Shown here piece by piece: positions 1-8,132 of a stretch of DNA of 58,485 bases. The stretch is from Caulobacter sp. BK020. Its GTDB lineage: Bacteria > Pseudomonadota > Alphaproteobacteria > Caulobacterales > Caulobacteraceae. The stretch's first letter is position 1. Every line of letters starts with the position of its first letter. The position numbers and the translations under genes were made by a program. The DNA lies in the NCBI RefSeq assembly GCF_004342605.1, contig NZ_SLZL01000024.1:1-58485 (forward strand), written 5' to 3'. The notes under the pieces are model-generated. The model did no database searches, was not told the origin of the DNA, and worked only from the letters and a program-made list of their open reading frames with translations.

Positions 1-72
1 CGCTACGACAAGCTGGCGGCCACCTTCATGGGCTTCGTAACCCTCGCCGCCATCATGCTATGGCTCAAATAG
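1..72 (+). CDS. 3' end of an IS5-family transposase (partial)
   Basis: The first 24 codons read in frame to a TAG at 70-72. The peptide begins RYDKLAATFMGF and ends AAIMLWLK. An RYDKLA... tail followed by a hydrophobic stretch and a terminal tryptophan-containing end is typical of the C-terminus of IS5/IS1031-type DDE transposases. Everything upstream is outside the window, so intactness cannot be judged. Only 18 bases separate its stop from the stop codon of the converging ligase gene at 91, so the right end of the element must lie in or very near 73-95. A CTAG, a target type used by some IS5 relatives, sits at 91-94. No inverted repeat can be confirmed without the left end. Confidence 0.7.
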   Translation, partial: RYDKLAATFMGFVTLAAIMLWLK

Positions 73-90
73 CTAAATCGTCACCACAGC

Positions 91-1605
91 CTAGTACTTG
101 TAATCCTTGCCGCCCGGATAGCCGCCGCCGCCATAGGCCGCGTCCAGGGCGGCGTAGTCGGTCGGTCCCGCCGGGGTGCGAGGAATGGCGTCGGCGAACT
201 CCACCCAGCGTGGCTTCTTGTACGAAGCGATCCGGGCGCGGCAGTGCTCGATCAGGTCGACGTCGGCGACCTCCGCGCCCGGCTTGCGGACGATGATCGC
301 CTTGACGCTCTGGATCCAACGCGGATCGGGCACGCCGATCACCGCGGCGTCGGCCACGGCCGGGTGGCTCTTCAGGCACCCCTCGACCTCGGCCGGATAG
401 ATGTTCTCGACGCCCGACTTGATCATCTGGACCTTGGGGCCGACGAAGTTGATCGACCCGTCCGGCTCCCGTCGGCCCAGGTCGTTGGTCAGCCACCAGC
501 CGAACCGCGTGCGGCGGGCGTTGATCTCCGGACGGTTCCAATAGCCCAGGCCGACCGTCGGTCCACGGGCCCCAAGTTCCCCCACCTCGCCGTCGGGAAC
601 CTCGTTGCCGTCCTCGTCGAACACCCGCACCACCGCGACCGGGCTGGTGCGGCCGAAGATGCTGACGGCCTTGCGATCGTAGTGGGCCCAGGTCACCAAT
701 CCGCCGACCTCGGTCTGGCCATAGCCCATCATCGAATAGTCCTCGGTCGGCAGGGCGGCCGAGCGGAAATGGGTCAGGTCGTAGCGGCCGTCAGCGTTGA
801 AGGCGTGCAGCTCGTCGATCGTCTTGGGCACCAGGAAGGCCAAGCTGCACTTCTCGGCGTGCAGGGCCTCGGCGATCACGGCGACCTCGGTCCGACGGAT
901 CATCACATTGGCCCCGCCGGCGTGGAACACGCCCAGCGTCACCATCAGGGTGCCGATGTGAAAGTGCGGCCCGGAGTTCAGGAAGATGGTCCCCGAGGTC
1001 AGCCCCTGGACCAGCATGATGTTGACGTTCTGGGCCATAACGCCGGCCTGGCTGAGGATCGCCCCGTTGGGCCGACCGCCGAACGCAGCGGTGTAGATGA
1101 TCACGCAGCCGGCATGGACGTCGATCGCGCGCTCCCGCAGCGCCGGATCGGCCGCCTGCAGCCTTCCCTCGTACCCATCGGGGCCGGGTTCGTCGAAGTG
1201 AATCCAGGTCCCCTGCTTCCACTGGGCCAGTTCGCGCGCGGCTTTCACCGCCTCGCCGATCTCGCCCTCGTGCCACAGCAGCACGCGCGGCTGGAGGTCG
1301 TCGATCACGAAGGCGATCTCTTCCGGCGACTGGCGCCAGTTGAGCGGACAGAACATGGCCCCGAGAACCGAGCAGGCCAGGATCCCCTCGAGCACGGCCA
1401 GAGAATTCTGACCCAGCCACAGCACGCGCTCGCCTGCCCCGACGCCCAGCGACTCCCACAGGTTGACCAGCCGGTTCACGCGGTCTTCCAAGTCGGCGTA
1501 GGTGTAGCGGCGGCCTTCCTGCACCAGGGCCGTGCGGTTTGGATAGGACCGGCGGTGCTCCTGCAGCACGTCCAGCAGGGTCAGGGTATGCAGCGGATCG
1601 GACAT
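91..1605 (-). CDS. Atypical AMP-dependent acyl-CoA synthetase (ANL family)
   Basis: This 504-residue protein has the length and order of a fatty acyl-CoA ligase, an enzyme that activates a carboxylic acid with ATP and CoA. Its core motifs are unusual. The phosphate-binding loop is YTAAFGGRPNG (residues 171-181) rather than YTSGTTGxPKG. The TGD motif is TND in WWLTNDLG. The lysine expected near the C-terminus in PxxxxGK is proline 481 (PRTPAGPTDY). The GYGQTEVGG and SGVENIYPAEVE motifs are intact. The glycine-rich GGGGYPGG tail suggests a distinct clade rather than decay; that is my inference. The ATG at 1605 is preferred because the longer frame to 1656 would run into the upstream DUF35 gene. 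It is the last gene of the minus-strand run and converges on the transposase end. Confidence 0.8.
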   Translation of the reverse strand: MSDPLHTLTLLDVLQEHRRSYPNRTALVQEGRRYTYADLEDRVNRLVNLWESLGVGAGERVLWLGQNSLAVLEGILACSVLGAMFCPLNWRQSPEEIAFVIDDLQPRVLLWHEGEIGEAVKAARELAQWKQGTWIHFDEPGPDGYEGRLQAADPALRERAIDVHAGCVIIYTAAFGGRPNGAILSQAGVMAQNVNIMLVQGLTSGTIFLNSGPHFHIGTLMVTLGVFHAGGANVMIRRTEVAVIAEALHAEKCSLAFLVPKTIDELHAFNADGRYDLTHFRSAALPTEDYSMMGYGQTEVGGLVTWAHYDRKAVSIFGRTSPVAVVRVFDEDGNEVPDGEVGELGARGPTVGLGYWNRPEINARRTRFGWWLTNDLGRREPDGSINFVGPKVQMIKSGVENIYPAEVEGCLKSHPAVADAAVIGVPDPRWIQSVKAIIVRKPGAEVADVDLIEHCRARIASYKKPRWVEFADAIPRTPAGPTDYAALDAAYGGGGYPGGKDYKY

Positions 1606-1618
1606 GGGGGTCTCTACA

Positions 1619-2029
1619 TCAGACGCTGGGTTGGCGTGGCTTGAACACAGGCGCAATCCGGCCGTCGTGAAGCGGTCGGAAATCGACCTCGACCGGGAGG
1701 CCGCAGGTCAGGGCCTCAGGCGGGCAATCGACCAGATGCGCGAACATGGCGAAGCCTTCCGGCAGTTCGACGGCCGCCAGCACGTACGGCGTGGCCATGC
1801 CCGGGACCGGGGCGCGATGGATGGTCGTATAGCTGTAGACCTCGCCCTGGCCCGCCGCCTCGACCCAGCTCCAGTCGGTGGAGAAGCAATGGGTGCAGGC
1901 GACCTCGGGGGCGAAGAAGAACCGCTGACAGGCGTTGCAGCGCGGGGCGATCAGGCGCCCCCGCGCCGCCGCTTCCCAATAGGGCCGTGACAGGGTCGTG
2001 ACAGGAAAGTCGAACGCGGCGTCGGCCAT
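1619..2029 (-). CDS. DUF35 zinc-ribbon/OB-fold acyl-CoA-associated protein
   Basis: This 136-residue protein has an N-terminal rubredoxin-like zinc ribbon (C31-x2-C34-x10-C45-x2-C48) followed by an OB-fold half containing GEVYSYTTIHR. This is the DUF35 architecture. Members are accessory subunits of SCP-x/Ltp-type thiolases and aldolases and help bind the acyl-CoA, as the ChsH2 DUF35 domain does for the Ltp2 aldolase. Its gene lies 3 bases after the aldolase-like gene 2033-3193, which strongly suggests the two products form one complex. All four zinc ligands are present, unlike the relative at 17401-17778. Confidence 0.85.
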   Translation of the reverse strand: MADAAFDFPVTTLSRPYWEAAARGRLIAPRCNACQRFFFAPEVACTHCFSTDWSWVEAAGQGEVYSYTTIHRAPVPGMATPYVLAAVELPEGFAMFAHLVDCPPEALTCGLPVEVDFRPLHDGRIAPVFKPRQPSV

Positions 2030-2032
2030 GGC

Positions 2033-3193
2033 TCAGCTCCCGGTCAGGAGGAGGGTTTCTAGATGCTGGGCGCCGGAGCCGGCGTTGGTGACCAGCGCCA
2101 CCTCGGCGTCCGTGACCTGACGCGCACCCAGTCCGCCGCGGATCTGGCGCACGCCCTCGATGACCTTGCCGGTCAGTTGGCTGGTGCCCGTCCAGCTTCC
2201 AGCCAGCATGCCGCCGTCCAGATTGGTCGGGCAGTCGCCCTTCAGGGTCAGCCGGTCGCCGGCCACGAAATCGCCGCCCTCCCCTTCGCCGCACAGGCCC
2301 AGCATCTCGAACTGGCGCAGCACCTCGAACGAGCAGGGATCGTAGATACAGAACACGTCGACATCGGCGACCGACAGCCCTGCCTGGCCGAAAGCCCGCG
2401 CGAGCGCCGCCTGGCCCAGGGTCCGGACATCGCGGTAGAGCGGCGGGTTGATGTAGTTGCCCTGGGCGAACTCCATGGCGCCGCCCGCGACTCGCACGCC
2501 CTTGACCGCCAGGTCCCTGGCCCGTTCGGCGGTGGTCATGATCAGGGCCGCGCCACCCTCGTTCATCAGGCAGCAGTCCAGCCGGTGCAACGGATCGGCG
2601 ATCATCGGCGAGGCCAGGATGTCCTCGATCGTCACCGGCTCGCCGCCGTACAGCGCCGCCTCGGGGTTGGTGCGGCCGTGATTGCGGATCACCGCCGCCA
2701 CGTGGGCCATCTGCTGGGAGGTCGTGCCGAATTGGTGCATGTGCCGGCGGGCCACCAAGGCGAAATAGGCCATGGTCGAGGCGCCATAGGGGTCTATCCA
2801 CTCCAGCCCCATGCCCGACCCGACGGCCGCGCCGGTGGTGTTGAACGGTCCCGCCCGCGCGCTGCCGATCACCACGGTGTCGCACAGCCCCGCCGAGATC
2901 GCCGCCCCGGCCTTGAGCACGCCGCGCACGCCCGTGGTGTCCATGAAGTGGCTGTCGACCCATTTCAGCGGCGCGCCGAAATAGGGCGCCCAGCTGGCGG
3001 AGTCGCCTGGCGCGCCGCCCGGACCGGGCCAGTCCAGCGCCACGCCGTCGATATCGCGGCGGTCGATCCCCGCGTCGGCGATCGCCCCCTTCACGGCCTC
3101 GATCAGCAGCTCGTGCGACGTCCGGCCCGGCAAGGTCCTCGCCTGCTGGGTCAGATAAACCCCAACCACCACCGGATCGCGCGCCGAAGCCAT
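2033..3193 (-). CDS. Ltp2-like thiolase-fold protein, probable retro-aldolase
   Basis: This 386-residue protein belongs to the SCP-x/lipid-transfer thiolase superfamily (early VGVYLTQQ, central SPMIADPLHRLDCCLMNEG, C-terminal GARQVTDAEVALVTNAG). The residues that define a thiolase are absent. Where the nucleophilic cysteine should sit (NxCASG) it reads MDTTGVRG, and the usual GHPLGATG is GSWTGTSQLTG. A tyrosine lies in CIYDPCSFEV, at the place where Ltp2 aldolases use a catalytic tyrosine. Together with the adjacent DUF35 partner this points to side-chain cleavage by retro-aldol reaction rather than thiolysis. The ATG at 3193 has an AGGA 8 bases upstream. A 102-base gap holding a 12-base inverted repeat separates it from the synthetase gene upstream. 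Confidence 0.75.
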   Translation of the reverse strand: MASARDPVVVGVYLTQQARTLPGRTSHELLIEAVKGAIADAGIDRRDIDGVALDWPGPGGAPGDSASWAPYFGAPLKWVDSHFMDTTGVRGVLKAGAAISAGLCDTVVIGSARAGPFNTTGAAVGSGMGLEWIDPYGASTMAYFALVARRHMHQFGTTSQQMAHVAAVIRNHGRTNPEAALYGGEPVTIEDILASPMIADPLHRLDCCLMNEGGAALIMTTAERARDLAVKGVRVAGGAMEFAQGNYINPPLYRDVRTLGQAALARAFGQAGLSVADVDVFCIYDPCSFEVLRQFEMLGLCGEGEGGDFVAGDRLTLKGDCPTNLDGGMLAGSWTGTSQLTGKVIEGVRQIRGGLGARQVTDAEVALVTNAGSGAQHLETLLLTGS

Positions 3194-3212
3194 CGTCAGT
3201 CCTGATCGAACG

Positions 3213-3255
3213 GGCGCCGAACGGGCGCCATCATAGGGTTTGTCCGTTCGGCGCC
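3213..3255. repeat. 12-base inverted repeat between synthetase and aldolase-like genes
   Basis: GGCGCCGAACGG (3213-3224) and its exact complement CCGTTCGGCGCC (3244-3255) flank a 19-base loop. A partial tandem repeat of CGAACGGGCGC overlaps the left arm. No T-run follows on either strand. On the minus transcript the structure lies just ahead of the aldolase-like start at 3193. It could be an mRNA-stabilising or attenuating hairpin inside the run; the function is not known. Confidence 0.6.
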
Positions 3256-3295
3256 GGCTCGGGTCAATGCGCGGCCATCGCTCGGAGCCACAGGA

Positions 3296-4831
3296 TCAAG
3301 CATGCGATGAAGCGTGGATCGCCCTCAGCGCCACCTTGTTGACCTTGCCGCTGGGCAGGGTCGGAAAGGCGTCGAGGAACAGGACCTGCTTGGGCTTCTT
3401 GTAGCTGGCGATCAGACTGGCCGTGTGGGTGATCAGGTCGGCGGCGCTAGCTTGCGCGCCCGGGTGCAGGATGACGGCCGCCACCACCGCCTCGCCCCAC
3501 TTCTCGTCCGGCGCGCCGATCACCGCCACCTGGGCCACCGCCGGATGCTCGGCGATCGCCCGTTCGACCTCCTGCGAATAGATATTCTCGCCGCCGGAAA
3601 TGATCATGTCCTTCTTGCGATCGACCAGGAACACCCGCTCGCAGGCGTCGAACCGGCCCATGTCGCCGGTCTTCAGCCAACCGTCGTGAAAGGCCTCCAA
3701 GGTTGCGGTCGTGTTGTTCCAGTAGCCCGTCATCACCGCTTCGCCGCGGATCCACAGTTCGCCGACCTCGCCGACCGCGCAGTCGTGGCCGTGGTCGTCG
3801 ACGATCCGCACCTGCGTCAGCGGATAGGCGTTGCCGATCGAGCCCAGCAGTTCGACCATGGGCCCATCGACGGCGTGCAGATGCTTGGGCAGGGCCGTGC
3901 CCGTGCCCTCGGTCTGGCCCCACGCATTGACGAACACCGGGCCGAAGCGGGCCAGCGCCCGGCGCAGCACCGGCACGGGCATCGGCGCGGCGGCGTAGAG
4001 GATGGTTTCCACGCTGGAGACGTCGTGACCGTCGAAATCCGGGTGATCGACCAGCGCCTGCACCATCAGCGGCACCAGGTGGAGATGGGTGATCTTCTCG
4101 GTCTCGATGGCCTCGAGCACCGCCTTCGGATCGAAGGCACGGTGGATGTGAATCTCCCCGCCTCGCCACATCTGGGCCAGCATGCTGGACTGGGCGCCGG
4201 CGTGGAACATCGGCATCACCTCCAGCATCCGGCCGCGCGGCCGCACGTCCATGGCCAGGCAGACGCATTCGCCCATCGCCAGCTCGGCGCGGTGCGAGCG
4301 CATGACGCCCTTGGGCCGGCCCGTGGTGCCGGAGGTGTAGATGATATGGGCGATGTCGTCGGGTCGGGCCTCAAACGGCGCGCCCTCGGGGTCGCCGGTC
4401 TGGAGAAAGTCCTCGTAGGCCACAGCCCAGTCCGGGGCCTCGCCGATGCAGACGAAGATCTCGATCGACGGCAGGGCGTCCTTCAGCCCCGCGACCACCT
4501 CGGCATATTGGACCTCGAACACCAGGGCGCGGGGCGCGGTGTCGCCCAGGACCCAGGCGATCTCCGGCGAAGCCAGGCGGAAGTTGACCGTGCTCAGGAT
4601 GAAACCCGACAGCCAGGCGGCGCTGAAGGCTTCGGCATATTCGGTGCAGTTCATCGCCAGGACCGCGACGCGATCCTGGCGCGCGCAGCCGGCGCGGTGC
4701 AAGGCCGAAGCCAACCGCCGCGCCCGGTCAAGATGCTGGGCATGGGTGAACCGCCGCTCCCCATGGACCAAGGCGACGTCGTCGGGTGAGAACCGCGCCG
4801 CGCGGGTAATCAGGTCGCCCAGCGTCCTCAT
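3296..4831 (-). CDS. Acyl-CoA synthetase (FadD-like, AMP-forming)
   Basis: This 511-residue fatty acyl-CoA ligase has all its core motifs: the P-loop YTSGTTGRPKG (about 165-175), NAWGQTEGTG, WLKTGDMGR, the hinge KKDMIISGGENIYSQEVE, and the catalytic lysine 496 in LPSGKVNK. It should activate a free acid to its CoA thioester with ATP in the cytoplasm. The ATG at 4831 overlaps the stop of the upstream acyl-CoA dehydrogenase by ATGA. A much longer open frame to 5236 lies inside that dehydrogenase gene and is not credible as coding. Unlike the ligase at 91-1605 this one looks fully competent. Its place behind a dehydrogenase pair fits activation of the substrate that the pair then oxidises. Confidence 0.9.
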   Translation of the reverse strand: MRTLGDLITRAARFSPDDVALVHGERRFTHAQHLDRARRLASALHRAGCARQDRVAVLAMNCTEYAEAFSAAWLSGFILSTVNFRLASPEIAWVLGDTAPRALVFEVQYAEVVAGLKDALPSIEIFVCIGEAPDWAVAYEDFLQTGDPEGAPFEARPDDIAHIIYTSGTTGRPKGVMRSHRAELAMGECVCLAMDVRPRGRMLEVMPMFHAGAQSSMLAQMWRGGEIHIHRAFDPKAVLEAIETEKITHLHLVPLMVQALVDHPDFDGHDVSSVETILYAAAPMPVPVLRRALARFGPVFVNAWGQTEGTGTALPKHLHAVDGPMVELLGSIGNAYPLTQVRIVDDHGHDCAVGEVGELWIRGEAVMTGYWNNTTATLEAFHDGWLKTGDMGRFDACERVFLVDRKKDMIISGGENIYSQEVERAIAEHPAVAQVAVIGAPDEKWGEAVVAAVILHPGAQASAADLITHTASLIASYKKPKQVLFLDAFPTLPSGKVNKVALRAIHASSHA

Positions 4832-5958
4832 GCGACCGCCTTTCGCGACCAGGCCGCGAAGCGTTCCAGGTGCAGGTCGATCGAGCCGAAAAGGCCACGG
4901 GCCAGGACCGCGCGCTTGTAGAAATGGCCGACCACATATTCCTCCGTCACCCCGATGCCGCCGTGCATCTGGATGGCCTCGCCGGTGACCTTCACGGCCG
5001 CCTCGGCGATCTGGACCTTGGCGGCGGATACGCCGGCCCGGCGCGCCTGCGGATCGGGATCCGACAGCGCCGCGATCCCGCGCAGCAGCATCGACCGCGC
5101 CAGCTCGGTCTCGACCAGCATGTCGGCCATCCGGTGCTGCAGAGCCTGGAAGGTGTTCAGGGTGACGCCGAACTGCTTGCGCGTCGACAGGTAGTCGCGG
5201 GTCAGCCACAGGGCCGCGTCCATGGCGCCGACGCATTCGGCCATCAGGGCGATGACTCCATGATCGACGGCCAGCTCGATCCCCGGCAGGGCCCCGCCCT
5301 CCGGACCGATCCGCGTCGCATCGCTCACCGCCACGTCCGTCAGCACCAGGTCGGCCACCCGCCGGCCGTCGACCGCGTGATAGGCGGTGACCTCCAGCCC
5401 CGCCGCACTGGCGGGGACCTCGAACAGGGTGACGCCGCCCGGGGTTCTGGCCGACACCAGCAGAATGTCGGCGCTGGAACCACCCAGCACGAAGGTCTTG
5501 CGCCCGCTCAGTCGCCAGCCGTCCGTTGTCCGCTTCGCCTCGGTCCGGACGGCCGCGTCGTCGCCGCGCATCGCCGCTTCGTTATGGGCCAGGGCGATCA
5601 GTTTTTCGCCCGCGACCAGCGGCGCCAGCAGGGTTTCCTTCTGGGGCGGATCGCCCAGCGCCACGATGGCCCGCGCAGCGATGATTGCGCAGGACAGATA
5701 GGGTTCGACCAGCAGCACGCGGCCGAACTCCTCCTGCAGCAGGGCCGTCTCGACCGGTCCGCCGCCGTAGCCGAAGTCGTCCTCCGACAGGCCCGCGCCC
5801 AGCCAGCCAAGGTCGGCGAAGGTCTTCCACAGATCGCGCGAGAAGCCCTCGGCGCCGCGCATCCGATGGCGGCGCTGCTCGAAGCCGTAGTCGCGCTCGC
5901 AAAGCCGCCGCGCGCTTTCCTTCAGGGCGGCCTGTTCCTGGGTTGGAGAGAAATCCAT
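4828..5958 (-). CDS. Acyl-CoA dehydrogenase, small (non-catalytic-base) subunit
   Basis: This 376-residue protein has the acyl-CoA dehydrogenase fold with the late motifs STRKQFGVTLNTFQALQHR and IQMHGGIGVTEE, which contribute to FAD binding. No glutamate occupies the helix-G position of the catalytic base: counting back from AECVGAMDAAL the site is glycine. The YEG alternative at the C-terminus is also missing. It is the short partner of 5971-7179, 12 bases upstream. In M. tuberculosis such adjacent fadE pairs (ChsE1-ChsE2, ChsE4-ChsE5) form alpha2beta2 heterotetramers in which only one subunit supplies the base. I infer the same here. Confidence 0.85.
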   Translation of the reverse strand: MDFSPTQEQAALKESARRLCERDYGFEQRRHRMRGAEGFSRDLWKTFADLGWLGAGLSEDDFGYGGGPVETALLQEEFGRVLLVEPYLSCAIIAARAIVALGDPPQKETLLAPLVAGEKLIALAHNEAAMRGDDAAVRTEAKRTTDGWRLSGRKTFVLGGSSADILLVSARTPGGVTLFEVPASAAGLEVTAYHAVDGRRVADLVLTDVAVSDATRIGPEGGALPGIELAVDHGVIALMAECVGAMDAALWLTRDYLSTRKQFGVTLNTFQALQHRMADMLVETELARSMLLRGIAALSDPDPQARRAGVSAAKVQIAEAAVKVTGEAIQMHGGIGVTEEYVVGHFYKRAVLARGLFGSIDLHLERFAAWSRKAVA

Positions 5959-5970
5959 CGTCCTATGCCC

Positions 5971-7179
5971 TCACAGACCCAGCACCGACTTGGCGATGAT
6001 GGTGCGCTGGATCTCGTTGGCCCCGCCATAGATCGTGGTCGCGCGGCGGAACATCATGCGCGATAGCCAGCCGGCGGCGTAGTCGGGCGCCGGCGGGACC
6101 GGAGCCAGGACGTCCATGTTGTCCTGCCCCTCGACGTCCGGGAACACCGCCAGCCCATGGTCGCCCAGAGCCTCGACGGCCAGGTCGGCGATCCTTTGGC
6201 GCAGCTCGGAGCCGCGCAGCTTCAGAACCGAGGCGGTGGCGTTCAGCGCCGGGTCGTTGTCGCCCATGTGCAGCACGCGCAGGACGGCGGTTTCGAGAGC
6301 CCGGAGCTCGATTTCGAAGCGGGCTAGCCGGGCGGCGAACAGCGGATCCTCGATCAGCGGCCGCCCGCCGCGCATCTCGACAGCGGCGATCTGCTTGACC
6401 TGTTCCAGGTCGAAGGCCGTGTGCGGGGTCTCCGCGCTCATGGTCCGCTCGTTGGTGAGCAGGAACTTGGCGTAGCCCCAGCCGCGGTTCTCATCGCCGA
6501 CCAGATTCTCGGCCGGGACCCGGACATTGTCGAGGAACACCTCGTTGACGCTGAGGCCTTCGTTGATCGTGTAGATCGGCCGGACGGAGACGCCCGGGCT
6601 CTTCATGTCGATCAGCAGGAACGAGATGCCCGCCTGGGGCCTGGCCTCGCCGTCGGTGCGGACCAGGGCGAACATCATGTCGGCCTTGTGGGCCTCCGAC
6701 GTCCAGGTCTTCTGGCCATTGACCAGGTAGTGGTCGCCGTCTCGCACCGCGCTGGTCTTCAGCGACGCCAGGTCCGAGCCCGAGTTCGGCTCCGAGAAAC
6801 CCTGGCACCAGAAGGTGTCGGCGTTGAGGATCGCCGGCAGGTAGCGGGCCTTCTGGACCTCGTCGCCGAACGTGTAGATCACCGGCCCGACCAGTTCGAG
6901 CGCAGCCTGATCCGGCACCGGCGCGCCCGCCGCCCTCAGCTCGACCTGAAACAGGTGCCGCCGCAGCGGCGACCAGTCGGTGCCGCCGTATTGCCGGGGC
7001 CAATGCACCGCGGCCAGGCCACGGGCGTTCAGAATGCGCATCCACGTCTGGACGTCGTCATGCGTCGCATGGAAGCCCTGGCGGCCGCGTCGGGCGATAT
7101 CCGCCGGCAGCGCCTGGCGGATGAAGGCGCGCATCTCCGCCTGGAACGCCGCGTCGGCCGGATCGAGATCGAAGTTCAT
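5971..7179 (-). CDS. Acyl-CoA dehydrogenase, large catalytic subunit
   Basis: This 402-residue acyl-CoA dehydrogenase has WCQGFSEPNSGSDLASL, NGQKTWTSEAHKADMMF and the C-terminal IYGGANEIQRTIIAKSVLGL. A glutamate at 244 in LLTNERT sits where isovaleryl-CoA dehydrogenase and ChsE4-type enzymes place the catalytic base in helix G. The alternative YEG position is YGG, so E244 is the probable base. It would abstract the alpha proton of an acyl-CoA and pass electrons through FAD to electron-transfer flavoprotein. It pairs with the small subunit 4828-5958. A palindromic operator lies at 7230-7245, 50 bases ahead of the start, so this gene may begin its own transcript within the long run. Confidence 0.9.
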   Translation of the reverse strand: MNFDLDPADAAFQAEMRAFIRQALPADIARRGRQGFHATHDDVQTWMRILNARGLAAVHWPRQYGGTDWSPLRRHLFQVELRAAGAPVPDQAALELVGPVIYTFGDEVQKARYLPAILNADTFWCQGFSEPNSGSDLASLKTSAVRDGDHYLVNGQKTWTSEAHKADMMFALVRTDGEARPQAGISFLLIDMKSPGVSVRPIYTINEGLSVNEVFLDNVRVPAENLVGDENRGWGYAKFLLTNERTMSAETPHTAFDLEQVKQIAAVEMRGGRPLIEDPLFAARLARFEIELRALETAVLRVLHMGDNDPALNATASVLKLRGSELRQRIADLAVEALGDHGLAVFPDVEGQDNMDVLAPVPPAPDYAAGWLSRMMFRRATTIYGGANEIQRTIIAKSVLGL

Positions 7180-7229
7180 GGCCCGACCTTACCCCACTCG
7201 CGACCGATGCAAGCCGCCCCCGCCTCGCC

Positions 7230-7245
7230 AATCGCATGGGCGATC
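7230..7245. promoter_or_regulatory. Candidate operator of the island palindrome family (AATCGC-ATGG-GCGATC)
   Basis: Arms AATCGC and GCGATC are separated by 4 bases, matching the [GT]ATCGC-N4-GCGAT[AC] consensus found in many other gaps of this window. It lies in the 86-base gap between the thioesterase stop and the dehydrogenase start at 7179. It could control an internal promoter for the downstream genes. Confidence 0.5.
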
Positions 7246-7265
7246 CGACGATCTGCCCGAAGGGT

Positions 7266-8132
7266 TCAAAGTTCGCCCACGCGGGGCGCGGCATGCATCT
7301 CGCCCGGGAACAGGTAGATCTCCTGCGCCACCGACGCGACCAGTCCGCCGGACTCGTCATAGATGCGGCCCTGGGCCAAGCCCCGCGCCGAGCCCGCCCA
7401 GGCGCTGGACATTTCGTAGAGCAGCCAGTCAGTCGGCTGGGCGGGCGCGTGGAACCAGAGGGCGTGGTCGAGGCTGGCGATCCGCTGCCGCACCGCCTCG
7501 GGATGCGGGGCCTTGGCGACGCCGCCGAGCCAGAAGTCGGACAGATAGGCCAGGCCGCAAGCGCGCAGATCGACCTCGTTCAGGGCTTCGCCCCGGGCCC
7601 GCATCCACAGCTGGCGCTCGGCTTCTCGCGCGCCCGGTTCGGCTGGAACCAGGCGGCGTTCGACCAGCGGCAACAGAGTTCGCGGCGTCGGATCGTCGGC
7701 GCCGCGCGCCGCCGTGATCGCCCGTTCGAAGGGATCCTCGGCCGAAACCTGGTCCGCACCCAGAACGGCAGGCGCAGGTTGGGCGTGGGCGACGCCCTCG
7801 GCGCCGTCGTGGAACGAGGCCTCCATGTGGAAGATCGGCACGCCCTTCTGTCGGGCGATGACCCGCCGGGTGGTGAAGTTGCGGCCGTCGCGTGTGCGCT
7901 CGACCTGGTAGACGACGGGCTCGGCCTCGGCGCCGGGACGGATGAAGTAGCCGTGCAGCGAATGGACTGGCCGCCCGTTCACCGTGAACTGGCTGGCGCG
8001 CAGCGCCTGGGCCAGGACCTGGCCGCCGTACAAGGCTCCGCTCAGGTTCGGCTCGGTGCGGCGCGAGCGGAAATAGTCCGAGCCGATGTCCTCCAGGTCG
8101 AGGAGGTCGTGCAGGGTCAGCGGCGACATCAT
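7266..8132 (-). CDS. tesB: Acyl-CoA thioesterase II
   Basis: This 288-residue double-hotdog protein has the TesB length and landmarks: SLHGYFIRPG, QVERTRDGRNFTTRRV with its threonine-bearing segment, FHMEASF, and the aspartate-bearing SLDHALWFH. It hydrolyses acyl-CoA to free acid and CoA, relieving trapped CoA or releasing end products. The start at 8132 makes a TGATG junction with the stop of the upstream SDR. A second ATG at 8129 is equally possible. The longer frame to 8306 is a shadow within the SDR gene. It is the only TesB-type enzyme here; a single-hotdog thioesterase occurs at 27684-28130. Confidence 0.9.
   Translation of the reverse strand: MMSPLTLHDLLDLEDIGSDYFRSRRTEPNLSGALYGGQVLAQALRASQFTVNGRPVHSLHGYFIRPGAEAEPVVYQVERTRDGRNFTTRRVIARQKGVPIFHMEASFHDGAEGVAHAQPAPAVLGADQVSAEDPFERAITAARGADDPTPRTLLPLVERRLVPAEPGAREAERQLWMRARGEALNEVDLRACGLAYLSDFWLGGVAKAPHPEAVRQRIASLDHALWFHAPAQPTDWLLYEMSSAWAGSARGLAQGRIYDESGGLVASVAQEIYLFPGEMHAAPRVGEL

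Noticed and set aside
244..1644. Long plus-strand open frame (466 codons) opposite the ligase gene
   Set aside because: It is an antisense shadow of a well-supported ligase. Its composition (D-, H-, R-, L-rich, no recognisable motif) is typical of GC-rich reverse frames.
3203..3220. GATCGA-ACGG-GCGCCG as an operator copy
   Set aside because: Only one half matches; it overlaps the inverted repeat at 3213-3255.
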